From: JAOXRU01 sp965247735
Lineage (GTDB): Bacteria > Bacteroidota > Bacteroidia > Flavobacteriales > Flavobacteriaceae
Reading direction: 5' to 3'
DNA: 64,000 nucleotides
Assembly (NCBI GenBank): GCA_965247735.1
Contig: CBDFHN010000002.1
Span: 1,736,001-1,800,000 of the forward strand
Shown here: positions 45,701-54,447 of the stretch, piece by piece
Layout of the letters: every line of letters starts with the position of its first letter
How positions within the stretch are numbered: the first letter of the stretch is position 1
Position numbers and translations under genes: made by a program
Notes under the pieces: generated by a model
Databases searched by the model: none
The model's input: the letters and a program-made list of their open reading frames with translations, nothing else
What the model was told of the DNA's origin: nothing

Positions 45701-46814
45701 CTACTGGAATAACAGCATCTGTACCGTCCGATGAAACAATTGTTCTTGCATCTGTTGTTCCTGTTATTGTTAAATCTGTAGCTACATTAGTAATCTTTGC
45801 GGTGTTTAGACCTATGGCGGTACTATTGGTATCAACCAATCCTTTTAAATCTTTACCTTGTTCTGCCGATAAGGCATCTGTAGTACCGCCAGTAGTTAAA
45901 TCATCTATAACTGTGGTTGTGGTTCCTGAAGTTTTTAATGTGTTGGCTGCAACGGCATCAAATAGTGTGGTGGACATTAGTCCACTTACCAGTGTTGTTG
46001 CTACTGGAATAACAGCATCTGTACCGTCCGATGAAACAATTGTTCTTGCATCTGTTGTTCCTGTGATTGTTAAATCTGTAGCTACATTAGTAATCTTTGC
46101 GGTGTTTAGACCTATGGCGGTACTATTAGTATCAACCAATCCTTTTAAATCTTTTCCTTGTTCTGCTGATAAGGCATCTGTAGTACCGCCAGTAGTTAAA
46201 TCATCTATAACTGTGGTTGTGGTTCCTGAAGTTTTTAATGTATTGGCTGCAACGGCATCAAATAGTGTGGTGGACATTAGTCCACTTACCAGTGTTGTTG
46301 CTACTGGAATAACAGCATCTGTACCGTCCGATGAAACAATTGTTCTTGCATCTGTTGTTCCTGTGATTGTTAAATCTGTAGCTACATTAGTAATCTTTGC
46401 GGTGTTTAGACCTATGGCGGTACTATTGGTATCAACCAATCCTTTTAAATCTTTTCCTTGTTCTGCTGATAAGGCATCTGTAGTACCGCCAGTAGTTAAA
46501 TTATCTATAATAGTTGTCGCATCCGCCGTAGATAGTTTGTTCCATTTGGCGTTGCTCCAGTAATAATATCCTAAAGTGAGTCCGCTAGAAGTATTTATAT
46601 TATAAACTAATAGTCCTTCTACATTACCATTGGCAATAGTAGTAGCATCGGTTTCTGAGTTTAAAGCTATTTTTGGAATGAGAACTCCTTTATCATTGGC
46701 AATTATTTCTAATTGTGCAGAAAGGTTGGGGTCTGTGGTACCTATTCCTAATTGAGAAAAGGCGCTTGTAACGCACAGAAATAGTAGTAATTGAAGTAAT
46801 CTTACTAGTTTCAT
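42795..46814 (-). CDS. giant repeat surface protein with tail-fibre-like C-terminus (module B)
   Basis: 1,339 residues. Signal peptide ends at AFS; mature start QLGIGTTDPNLSAQLEI and the first ~100 residues match the 203-residue module A protein. Residues ~100-800 are seven near-identical 100-residue repeats (each with LTTGGTTDALSAEQGKDL, TDARTIVSSDGTDAVIP, LVSGLMSTTLFDAVAAN). Then GTDWVRLPKGAAQQSLVMDA and GTNWVDLPAGTAGQSLIMNA, a repeated fibre-like block. The last ~95 residues (DMRIQWGVVPAGVAGQKTVT, LPTAFANNTYSITLTTEYNG) resemble phage gp53-like tail-fibre tips. Predicted surface fibre; no sorting CTD seen. Confidence 0.85.
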   Translation of the reverse strand: MKLVRLLQLLLFLCVTSAFSQLGIGTTDPNLSAQLEIIANDKGVLIPKIALNSETDATTIANGNVEGLLVYNINTSSGLTLGYYYWSNAKWNKLSTADATTIIDNLTTGGTTDALSAEQGKDLKGLVDTNSTAIGLNTAKITNVATDLTITGTTDARTIVSSDGTDAVIPVATTLVSGLMSTTLFDAVAANTLKTSGTTTTVIDDLTTGGTTDALSAEQGKDLKGLVDTNSTAIGLNTAKITNVATDLTITGTTDARTIVSSDGTDAVIPVATTLVSGLMSTTLFDAVAANTLKTSGTTTTVIDDLTTGGTTDALSAEQGKDLKGLVDTNSTAIGLNTAKITNVATDLTITGTTDARTIVSSDGTDAVIPVATTLVSGLMSTTLFDAVAANTLKTSGTTTTVIDNLTTGGTTDALSAEQGKDLKGLVDTNSTAIGLNTAKITNVATDLTITGTTDARTIVSSDGTDAVIPVATTLVSGLMSTTLFDAVAANTLKTSGTTTTVIDDLTTGGTTDALSAEQGKDLKGLVDTNSTAIGLNTAKITNVATDLTITGTTDARTIVSSDGTDAVIPVATTLVSGLMSTTLFDAVAANTLKTSGTTTTVIDNLTTGGTTDALSAEQGKDLKGLVDTNSTAIGLNTAKITNVATDLTITGTTDARTIVSSDGTDAVIPVATTLVSGLMSTALFDAVAANTLKTSGTTTTVIDNLTTGGTTDALSAEQGKDLKGLVDTNSTAIGINTAKITNVATDLTITGTTDARTIVSSDGTDAVIPVATTLVSGLMSTALFDAVAANTAKSVTDALTSTSATDALSANQGKVLEDTKLNKTLADGTIFIGDATNIAVTKSLSGDATLDNTGALTIADDAVDGTDISLASETQGDMAYFDGTDWVRLPKGAAQQSLVMDATGSLPQWQSGGATEDVRVLLGSGTGITNGNSFTISQTWGSLEAAYESVEFEINATNYRNTVKASTANWIDNTGVYYFDNGTHVAYLSDMDTAGTTGTLVELATAFDNLNIRVYGIKAQKTVVNPTDATVIDDDTFASATASNVPSAESVKAYVDANVGSGDFDSLSDTDVTGVAMGAVNYFDGTNWVDLPAGTAGQSLIMNAGATAPEWQSGGATEDVETVEGNYLTTATSGSQTILANNRTWADLKTDYEKVKIFVHSRNPPPDNKNYYYSNEIYTADIIEGSILRIQSGVWSTQLEIDDITTSNAVVHSTGWSYSSFKIVGIKAQKTVIDVVNTPVNDQASSGYMDIGDMRIQWGVVPAGVAGQKTVTLPTAFANNTYSITLTTEYNGTNQVTAHCQSKAMGSFVGYSVENDSSSGTGSAIVEGFSWQAIGLKP
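44410..46510 (-). repeat. seven 300-bp tandem repeats in the giant surface gene
   Basis: Seven head-to-tail units of exactly 300 bp (100 codons), nearly identical at the DNA level, with sparse synonymous differences (for example AATGTTGTTGC against AGTGTTGTTGC). The array creates a long spurious frame on the opposite strand. High identity suggests recent amplification or gene conversion. Confidence 0.92.
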
Positions 46815-46865
46815 TTTAAATTAAATTTTAGGGTTGTTTTAGCTATTGTATTAAGTATGGAATTA

Positions 46866-46883
46866 CAATACCTAACGGTATTG
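46866..46883. promoter_or_regulatory. perfect hairpin upstream of the giant surface gene
   Basis: CAATACC-TAAC-GGTATTG, 7-bp stem and 4-nt loop, 52 nt before the ATG. Could be an operator or a 5' UTR hairpin; no promoter box was recognised nearby. Confidence 0.35.
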
Positions 46884-47853
46884 CATGAAAACATTATTAG
46901 TGTCATAAAACAACACCCTCAATACAAAAGGAAGGGGGAAGTATGACCACTTTTAAAGAATCAATAATCATTACCCGTAAGAAGAGTGCATGACTAATAG
47001 AGGTAATGTAAAATACTGCTTGTATTGCTTAGTATTAAGAAAATGGAAATGGAATGACTCAATACCGCTTTTGAATATAAAAAGGGCTAAGGAGTTACCA
47101 TAAATAAAGGGCTTGTATTTTTTACAGTAAACTATAGAAGATGCACTATAGTTTTTAAAGAAAGAACCAAAGCAATTATGCCTATTGGTTGTACTAGTTA
47201 AAGCTAGATTATAGCTTTTATGTAAGTTATGTATTGTCATAATCCATTAGGATATATGACTAGTAATTATTTTCGCATGTCAAACTTATGACTCACACAC
47301 CAAATCATAAACATATATGTTGTGAACAACTACCTAAATGTTGTGAAAATACCAATAACGTCCTAAATAAATAATCATTTCATTTTTTTCATTGATAAAA
47401 AAACGAAATCGACAAAGGAGATTCACAAATACCTCTAAGACAACAACAAATAGTGCGCTAAACAAAAAAATCTAGTCTGACTATATTTTGCCTAAATTTA
47501 TTATTCATCCCATAAATTATAGGAACTCACTATCGTTCAAACAGCCTATAATTTTACTGGAATTTCACTGTAAATTTTACGACAAAATCTAGATTGGACA
47601 TAAAAACAAAAGCATTCAGAACAAACCCCTTTCTTATTATAATTCCTCTTATACCAAGGGATTAACAAAACGTTTAGGATAGAATTGTTAAAACACCTAT
47701 AGATCACAGTCTTAATTCGTTAATATGTAGATTTAGAGCTATTATTGTGTAATATCAGGAAACGAATATACAAGTGAAAAAACTAACAAAGTGTTACAAT
47801 AAAAATCAAATAATAGATGCTCGTTACAAACGATCACCAGACAACAATGATCA

Positions 47854-48042
47854 GTAGGAACGCCTAAACAACAAGTAGGAACGCAACAATGGTCAGTAGG
47901 AACACCTAAACAACGAGTAGGAACGCAACAATGGTCAGTAGGAACATCTAAACAACAAGTAGGAACGCAACAATGATCAGTAGGAATACCTAAACTACGA
48001 GTAGGAACGCAACAATGGTCAGTAGGAGCACCAATGTAACAA
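47854..48042. repeat. 21/42-bp minisatellite
   Basis: GTAGG (or close) starts every 21 bp at 47854, 47875, 47896, 47917, 47938, 47959, 47980, 48001 and 48022. Units alternate between GTAGGAACGCAACAATGGTC-A and GTAGGAACACCTAAACAACG-A types, so the true period is 42 bp. Units vary by single bases. Not a CRISPR: there are no unique spacers. On the minus strand the frame reads a Cys-rich heptad (DHCCVPT) without a start codon. Confidence 0.85.
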
Positions 48043-48173
48043 TGAGGAATGTTAATCTAGCGAATATAATGCTCAATGTTATGACAACAAGTTGAAATGT
48101 AACACAAAACTGCGCACTAAACCCTTATTTTAAGCATCAAAATCATCACATATAGAATTACAGCGATTTCTCC

Positions 48174-48959
48174 TTAAAAAGGCCTTATCAAAACCTCATA
48201 AACATCATTTCCATCAACAGCATCAAATCCAGTATGCAATTGGTCTGGGGTAACCTGTACTGGATAAAATGTTATAGGCTCAATACAAACCATATTTTTA
48301 ACTTCGGTCCAAAGCATCAAATCTTTAAATCCTTTTGTGTTTAATACTATCTTATACTTCCCATTATTTCCCAATACAATATCAGAGGTGTTTTCCAATA
48401 AAAATGCAGATGCTCCTGCTTTTAATACATCAGAAAGCGACACCTCTTTATTTGGAGTTTTAAGAACTGGTACATCACTATAAATTTTAAAGGATGGGTG
48501 AAAACCTAACATATAAGGCATTCCTTCTTCTGCATTAATAGTAAAGGTTATCTGTAATCCTTTATCGCTTAAATTGAATGTTTTTATAAACTCAAAGTCA
48601 TAAGTCCAATGCAACTCTTTTTCCGTTGATCTGTTTGGAAATTTTGGATTTGGAATAGCAGTATTTGCTTTATAGCTTTTTTTAAAAGTTGCCGTGGATC
48701 TGCTTGCTTCTATCAGGCTATAGGCAAGTGTTCTTAACATTCCATGTTGATCTTGCTTAGTATCTCCCTTAGGAGTTTGTACCGTATAATTGGCTTCACT
48801 AACACTTCCTATAATTGGAAACATCTCTATTTCTGTATATCCCCATCCAGCATCTCCTTTTTGATGCATTAATTCGGTATTATGGTAGGTATAACTTACA
48901 AGCTCGCCATTACTAATAGTTACTTGATAATCTTGGTGTTTTAATACGGTATTACTCAT
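48174..48959 (-). CDS. aldose 1-epimerase-family protein
   Basis: 261 residues, all-beta galactose-mutarotase fold. Recognisable segments: LVSYTYHNTELMHQKGDAGWG, QDQHGMLRTLAYSLIE, MLGFHPSF (catalytic His), MVCIEPIT (Glu). No signal peptide, so cytosolic. Likely interconverts alpha and beta anomers of hexoses or hexose-6-phosphates. 13 nt after the M20 peptidase gene and probably co-transcribed. Confidence 0.85.
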   Translation of the reverse strand: MSNTVLKHQDYQVTISNGELVSYTYHNTELMHQKGDAGWGYTEIEMFPIIGSVSEANYTVQTPKGDTKQDQHGMLRTLAYSLIEASRSTATFKKSYKANTAIPNPKFPNRSTEKELHWTYDFEFIKTFNLSDKGLQITFTINAEEGMPYMLGFHPSFKIYSDVPVLKTPNKEVSLSDVLKAGASAFLLENTSDIVLGNNGKYKIVLNTKGFKDLMLWTEVKNMVCIEPITFYPVQVTPDQLHTGFDAVDGNDVYEVLIRPF

Positions 48960-48972
48960 TTATATTTCTTAC

Positions 48973-50265
48973 CTATTTGGTATTAATTAATCTATAAATT
49001 AAAATTGCAGTACGCTTTGTCAATGCCTCAAAAGTATTCAAATTAACTGTTTCTTTTGGGGTATGTGCTCCATTCCCCATAGTGCCTAGCCCATCTAAAC
49101 AATCTACATATTGGGCAACAAAAGATACATCTGCAGCTCCTCTTTTTCCTGGATCATATGCCATTACTTCTCCTTGCCCCAAATCGTTACTAACATTATT
49201 AAGTATTGCTAATAAATTAGAATTCCCTTGAGTAGGTCCCATTGCTGGATAACTGTCCATAAATGTTACTTTAGCAGATGTTTGTGGTAAATTATTTGCC
49301 ACAATTGCTCTCATTTTTTCTCTAGCTTTTGCTTTTTGCTCTTCCGAAATAAAACGAAGTCCACCATCTACAACTGCAGTTTGGGCTACAACATTACTTT
49401 TTCCGAATGCCGTTCCTTTACTCAACGCTTCATCAAAACTTACTTGAGTACCACCCAAAATTACTCCGGGATTAAATGTCAAAAACTCTTCTCCTCTTAC
49501 CTCATTATAAAATGCATTAAGAATTCTAGACATTTCAAAGATAGCACCTGCTCCTACATTTTCATTAAAAATACCTGCTGAATGTGCTCTTTTTCCTGTA
49601 ACCTCAACTTTCCAGCCAGAAGAACCTCTTCTTGCTACGGTAGCATAATTAAAACCTGTAGAAGTCTCAAAACCTAAAGCTATATCACTTCTTTTTGCCG
49701 CATCAACCAAATCTTTTCTACTAATAGTTAATGGTTTTCCTGAACTTTCTTCATCTCCTGTATATGCCACAATAATTTGAGCCTTTTTTAATAATCCATT
49801 ATCAGCCAAAGCTTTTAATGCATATAACATAATAACATCACCACCTTTCATATCATTGCCACCAGGAGCATGGGCTATACTATCATTTACCATTTTAAAC
49901 TCCTGAAAAGGACTATCCTCTTCAAAAACAGTATCTAAATGTCCTATTAGTAATATTTTTTTTCCTTTATTTCCATTTACCTCAGCAAACAGATGACCTC
50001 CTCTGTTTACTTCCGTCATATCTTTCCAACTGGTGTTAAAGTCAATAGCATCATAGGCATCTTTAAAAACCATCCCTACTTTTTTCACCCCTTCAGGATT
50101 CATGGTTCCGCTATTAATATTTACCACTTTCTTTAAAAAAGATATTGCTTCTGCATTGTTTGTAGCAATCGTTTTTAACACCTTCTTTTCGGCTCTTGTT
50201 AATTGTTGTGCAAAAGAAAAATTTAACGATACTAAAAAACTAAGTACTAATACTACTCTTCTCAT
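48973..50265 (-). CDS. M20-family metallopeptidase, exported (glutamate carboxypeptidase-like)
   Basis: 430 residues. Signal peptide ends near SFAQ. Di-zinc ligands are visible: H109 (LIGHLDTVF), D138 (GGNDMKGG), E172/E173 (GDEESSG), a later Asp/Glu in FETSTGF and H near GNGAHTPKE. The dimerisation insert contains KRAHSAG. Cleaves C-terminal residues from peptides or folates; periplasmic location suggests nutrient peptide use. Confidence 0.9.
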   Translation of the reverse strand: MRRVVLVLSFLVSLNFSFAQQLTRAEKKVLKTIATNNAEAISFLKKVVNINSGTMNPEGVKKVGMVFKDAYDAIDFNTSWKDMTEVNRGGHLFAEVNGNKGKKILLIGHLDTVFEEDSPFQEFKMVNDSIAHAPGGNDMKGGDVIMLYALKALADNGLLKKAQIIVAYTGDEESSGKPLTISRKDLVDAAKRSDIALGFETSTGFNYATVARRGSSGWKVEVTGKRAHSAGIFNENVGAGAIFEMSRILNAFYNEVRGEEFLTFNPGVILGGTQVSFDEALSKGTAFGKSNVVAQTAVVDGGLRFISEEQKAKAREKMRAIVANNLPQTSAKVTFMDSYPAMGPTQGNSNLLAILNNVSNDLGQGEVMAYDPGKRGAADVSFVAQYVDCLDGLGTMGNGAHTPKETVNLNTFEALTKRTAILIYRLINTK

Positions 50266-50321
50266 TTTTTACAATTTTATATAGTTAGTTAAACATCGCA
50301 TCTTTGAAACTGCTATGTCGC

Positions 50322-51557
50322 TTAATCAAATTTCATTGCTTTTATTGGAGATACTCTTGTGATCACAAAGGAAGGTATAATCAACATTAACATACATAAT
50401 ACTAAAACTCCAATATTTAAAATTAAAATATACCCTAAGTCTAAATATACTGGAGCCTGACTTACATAATACTGACTTGGATCTAACTGTATTAATCCAA
50501 AATATTTTTGAATCAGCAACAATCCAATGCCTATCAGATTCCCCCAAAACAATCCTATTGTTATAAGGTATACTGCATTGTACATAAACACCTTTCTTAT
50601 GCTCCAATTATTTGCTCCTAGGGCTTTTAAAACCCCTATCATTTGAGTACGTTCTAAAATTAAGACCAGCAGTGCAGTTATCATATTTATTCCGCCTACA
50701 ATAATCATTATACCAATAATCAAGGCTACATTAAAATCAAAAAGTTCTAACCATTCAAAAATAGTCTGAAATTTAGATTTTATAGTTTGAGTATCTAGGT
50801 TATGCACTGTTTTCCCATAAATCTCTTTCCCTTTTTCTTCAATTTGATCAAAATTATCAATATAGATTTCAAAATTCCCTATCTGATCAGGTGTCCATTT
50901 ATTCATTCTTTGGATATTCCTTAGATCAATAAACATATAGTTAGAATCAAACTCTTGAAAACCACTATCATAAATTCCAGAAACCACAAATTTCCTTTGA
51001 TTTGGAATTTTCCCTCCATCATTCTTTAAAAAAAAAGTAAAAAAAGAACTGCCCACTTTAAGTGCTAATCTTTTTGCTAGATAGTCAGAAACTAATACTT
51101 CCATACTCAAATCACCACTATAATTAGGTAATTTTCCTGCTATTAAATATTCTTTAAAGTATGTCCAATTATAAGTATCTTCTACTCCTTTTGCTATAAT
51201 GCCTTCAAAAGTATTTTCTGTTCGTATAATACCACCTTTGGTAGCAACTATATTGATATGTGTAATTCCTTCTACACTCTTGAAATCTGGATAAAAAGGT
51301 TGGTTTTTGGTTATTGGATGTACAGAGACTTCCGAATTATTATTATCGTAATTGTAAATTTGGATATGCCCATTAAAAGCACTTACCTTTTCGCGTATTT
51401 TTTGTTTAAAACCAATACTAGTTGCAATTGCAATAAGCATCATAATAATACCTAATGCAATAGCTGCTATCGCAATTTTTATTATTGGTGCCGATATACT
51501 ACTTTTATGCTCGTTTCCTTTTATAAGGCGTTTTGCTATAAAAAATTCTAAATTCAA
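50322..51557 (-). CDS. FtsX-family ABC transporter permease (LolC/E-like)
   Basis: 411 residues. One N-terminal membrane segment (IIKIAIAAIALGIIMMLIAI), MacB-type periplasmic domain ~50-250, then three C-terminal segments (GGINMITALLVLILERTQMI). Matches lipoprotein-releasing permeases of the Bacteroidota. Starts with TTG at 51555-51557, which gives the expected MNLEFFIAKRLI opening. The start codons of this gene and the divergent DUF1343 gene are only 3 bp apart, so each promoter must lie inside the other gene. Confidence 0.88.
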   Translation of the reverse strand: MNLEFFIAKRLIKGNEHKSSISAPIIKIAIAAIALGIIMMLIAIATSIGFKQKIREKVSAFNGHIQIYNYDNNNSEVSVHPITKNQPFYPDFKSVEGITHINIVATKGGIIRTENTFEGIIAKGVEDTYNWTYFKEYLIAGKLPNYSGDLSMEVLVSDYLAKRLALKVGSSFFTFFLKNDGGKIPNQRKFVVSGIYDSGFQEFDSNYMFIDLRNIQRMNKWTPDQIGNFEIYIDNFDQIEEKGKEIYGKTVHNLDTQTIKSKFQTIFEWLELFDFNVALIIGIMIIVGGINMITALLVLILERTQMIGVLKALGANNWSIRKVFMYNAVYLITIGLFWGNLIGIGLLLIQKYFGLIQLDPSQYYVSQAPVYLDLGYILILNIGVLVLCMLMLIIPSFVITRVSPIKAMKFD

Positions 51558-51560
51558 CTA

Positions 51561-52808
51561 ATGACTATTTTATATAATCTCAAAAGTACATTTTTATTAT
51601 TGGTTTTAACCATCATATCTTGTGGAAACCATAATTCAAACGCAAAAAAAGAAGCTAATCTTGCCAAAAATACAACTCCAAAGGACACTATACTCCCAAT
51701 TGTAGTTGCTGCAAATAAAACCCAAGATTATATTGATAAGTTAAAAGACAAAAAAATAGGGCTTGTTACCAACCAGACTAGTGTTATTTTTAAGAATACT
51801 ACTCAAGACAACTATACACACCTTGTAGATTCATTACTTGCTTTAGACATCAACATCAAAAAAGTGTTTGCACCAGAACATGGTTTTAGAGGAAAAGCTG
51901 ATGCCGGAGAAATGATAAAAGACGGAATGGATGTAAAAACAGGACTCCAGATTGTGTCTTTGCATGGAAAAAACAAAAAACCCCCTATAGCACAATTAGA
52001 AGGTATTGATCTTATGATTTTTGATATCCAAGATGTTGGTGCGCGTTTTTACACTTATATTTCTACACTACATCATGTAATGGAAGCTTGTGCCGAAAAC
52101 AATATTCCATTACTTGTTTTTGACAGACCTAATCCTAATGGACACTATGTTGATGGACCAACACTAGAGATAGAACATAGTAGCTTTCTTGGAAAACATC
52201 CAATTCCTCTAGTACACGGAATGACAATTGGTGAATATGCAAAAATGATTAATGGCGAACAATGGCTAGCAAATGGTATACAATGTAAGATCGATATTGT
52301 AAAAATGGATAACTATAACCATAACAAAGAATATAACCTTCCAATACGTCCTTCTCCAAACTTACCTAACGATATTGCTATAAACCTATACCCTAGCCTT
52401 GGTCTTTTTGAAGGAACAACAATTAATGCAGGTAGAGGAACCGAATTTCAGTTTCAACGTTATGGATCTCCTATTTTAGATAAAAAAGTTTACACTTTTT
52501 CATATACTCCTGTTCCCAATTTTGGCGCCAAATACCCAAAACATAAAGAAAAACTATGCTATGGCGCTAATATTTCAGAAACTAAAAAACTAGCTAAAGT
52601 TTCACTTTCATTTTTAATTGATGCCTATACTAATTGTACGGATAAAACTAAATTTTTCCTTACAAAATCCTTTACAAAACATGCTGGAACGGCAGTGCTT
52701 CAACAACAGATTGAAGCAGGCCTTAGCGAATCTGAGATAAAAGGAACTTGGAAAGAAGGGATAACTGCCTTTAAAAAAACGAGAAGCAAATATCTGATTT
52801 ACGATTAA
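51561..52808 (+). CDS. DUF1343 lipoprotein, NamZ-type exo-beta-N-acetylmuramidase
   Basis: 415 residues. Lipobox TIISC (~residue 21). DUF1343 begins ~50 with KDKKIGLVTNQTSVIF, FAPEHGFRGKADAGE, IDLMIFDIQDVGARFYTYIS, DRPNPNGHYVDGP, LPNDIAINLYPSLGLFEGTT. The family founder NamZ removes MurNAc from peptidoglycan ends. A cell-wall recycling role is expected. Expression from within the divergent permease gene. Confidence 0.9.
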   Translation: MTILYNLKSTFLLLVLTIISCGNHNSNAKKEANLAKNTTPKDTILPIVVAANKTQDYIDKLKDKKIGLVTNQTSVIFKNTTQDNYTHLVDSLLALDINIKKVFAPEHGFRGKADAGEMIKDGMDVKTGLQIVSLHGKNKKPPIAQLEGIDLMIFDIQDVGARFYTYISTLHHVMEACAENNIPLLVFDRPNPNGHYVDGPTLEIEHSSFLGKHPIPLVHGMTIGEYAKMINGEQWLANGIQCKIDIVKMDNYNHNKEYNLPIRPSPNLPNDIAINLYPSLGLFEGTTINAGRGTEFQFQRYGSPILDKKVYTFSYTPVPNFGAKYPKHKEKLCYGANISETKKLAKVSLSFLIDAYTNCTDKTKFFLTKSFTKHAGTAVLQQQIEAGLSESEIKGTWKEGITAFKKTRSKYLIYD

Positions 52809-52924
52809 ATGACTGAATTTCGATATAACTTCCTATAAAAAATTGTTTGATCTTACAGTGTTTAGAGGCGAATTGTGCCAGATTGAGTAAAATTTTAAAA
52901 TAATTCTATCAGCTCGAACTCAGG

Positions 52925-53419
52925 TTATAATTTAATTCTTTTTTTCATCTCTTCCACAATAGAAAAAGCTGCGGGACAGATTGCTATATTTTTTAAGGTG
53001 AGATTGGTTATTTGTTGAAACTTCTTCCTATTGGTATGTGGAAATTCGCGACATGCTTTGGGGCGGACATCATAAATCATACAAGCGTTTTCATGATCTA
53101 AAAATGTACATGGAACTTCTTTTAAAACATAATCACTTTCCTCATCTACGCGCAAATATTGTGCTATAAACTTTTGAGGTTTTAAACGTAAAAACTTAGC
53201 TATTCGTTCTACATCAGGATTAGTAAATAATGGCCCTGTAGTTTTACAGCAGTTAGCACAAGTAAGACAATCTGTTTTTTCAAATTCACTATCATGTATG
53301 TCTTGCATGATATAATCTAGTTTTTTTGGTGTTTTCTTTTTTAGCTTTGTAAAAAACTTTTTATTTTCAGCATGCGCATCTTTAGCCATTTTTGGTAGCG
53401 CTTTCAATCGTTCCTCCAT
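52925..53419 (-). CDS. YkgJ-family cysteine-cluster (CxxCxxCC) protein
   Basis: 164 residues starting MEERLKALPKMAK; the longer 178-residue frame adds a hydrophobic stretch not typical of the family. Contains CLTCANCCK, then CTFLDHENACMIYDVRPKAC, the Zn/Fe chelating cluster of UPF0153/YkgJ proteins. Function unknown; possibly a metal-site protein. Confidence 0.87.
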   Translation of the reverse strand: MEERLKALPKMAKDAHAENKKFFTKLKKKTPKKLDYIMQDIHDSEFEKTDCLTCANCCKTTGPLFTNPDVERIAKFLRLKPQKFIAQYLRVDEESDYVLKEVPCTFLDHENACMIYDVRPKACREFPHTNRKKFQQITNLTLKNIAICPAAFSIVEEMKKRIKL

Positions 53420-53599
53420 AATACTTGTTTGAAAAGCACAAAGTATATAAAAAAATACCATATCCTAAGGCATTTACTTATTTATTCTTTATCACTGTTG
53501 TAAAACAAAATTATTTTAAGACTTTTGTACTCTGTCACAGCAACAGTGCATTATCTTCTAAAATCATAAATTGCATGTGATAATTAATATAACAAAGGA

Positions 53600-54310
53600 A
53601 TGAAGGACATAATTGGGCAAGCATTATTAGATTATCAAAATGATAACTATACAGAAGATATTAGCACCTCTTCTTACCTCACCAAAGAGGATAGTATTCC
53701 AATACCTTACCTATTTAGATCTTTTGACGAAATGCCTGTTATAGAACAGAAGGCTCTAGCATTAGCCAAAGGCAGCACCTTAGATATTGGTTGCGGTGCT
53801 GGCATACATTCCTTATATCTTCAAAATACAAAAAAGTTAGAAGTAACTGCAATTGATACCTCAGCTGGAGCTATAGCAGTATGCAAAAAAAAAGGGCTTG
53901 CTAATGCCAAACTCTTAGATCTTTATGACTTAAAAGACCAAAAATTTGATACCATTCTGGCATTGATGAACGGAATTGGTATTGCAAAACAATTAAAAGC
54001 TGTTCCTCGTTTTCTTGAACATCTAAAAAGTCTTTTGAAACCAGATGGACAAATCTTATTAGATTCTAGCGATATTATATATATGTTTGAAAAAGATAGT
54101 GATGGTGGTTTTTATATTCCTGGTCACATCGATTATTATGGAGAACTGGTTTTTACCACGAGCTATAAAGGCAATAGCACAGAAGTACCTTGGGTATTTG
54201 TTGATTACAATACTTTAGTAAAACATGTAACTGAAAGTGGTTTTAATTGCGAATTGATACAAAAAGGAACACATTACGATTTTCTACTAAGACTTACGCA
54301 TTCAGATTAA
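53600..54310 (+). CDS. class I SAM-dependent methyltransferase
   Basis: 236 residues. SAM-binding motif I LDIGCGAGIHSLYLQ (~residues 57-72), acidic motif II VTAIDTS, later ILLDSSDIIYMF. A purine-rich AAAGGA lies just before the ATG. Substrate cannot be inferred; small molecule is more likely than DNA. Confidence 0.86.
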   Translation: MKDIIGQALLDYQNDNYTEDISTSSYLTKEDSIPIPYLFRSFDEMPVIEQKALALAKGSTLDIGCGAGIHSLYLQNTKKLEVTAIDTSAGAIAVCKKKGLANAKLLDLYDLKDQKFDTILALMNGIGIAKQLKAVPRFLEHLKSLLKPDGQILLDSSDIIYMFEKDSDGGFYIPGHIDYYGELVFTTSYKGNSTEVPWVFVDYNTLVKHVTESGFNCELIQKGTHYDFLLRLTHSD

Positions 54311-54447
54311 TAGCATTTTAAAATACTTTATTCCCATAATATACGTTAGTATAATAGTTACAACATAATTATTTCTAGCACGGTTATTGATGCATATTTC
54401 TAGGAAAATTAACCAACCTATTTTGGGTATCATTTAAAAATATATTT

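Larger units (their letters stand above)
46815..48173. other. 1.36-kb gene-free region
   Basis: Separates module B from the aldose epimerase gene. It contains the hairpin at 46,866 and the 21/42-bp minisatellite at 47,854. An 89-codon minus frame at 46,971-47,240 lacks family features and is not accepted as a gene. Confidence 0.45.

Noticed and set aside
44179..46563. 794-codon open frame on the plus strand
   Set aside because: It is the antisense of the seven 300-bp repeats; a stop-free frame in one unit is multiplied by the repeat. Product is Val/Ala/Ser-rich without signal or domain.
46971..47240. 89-codon minus frame upstream of module B
   Set aside because: Composition looks random, no ribosome-binding or promoter signal, and no neighbouring gene to couple with.
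47830..48050. CRISPR-like regular repeats
   Set aside because: Period is 21/42 bp with no variable spacers and no cas genes; it is a minisatellite.
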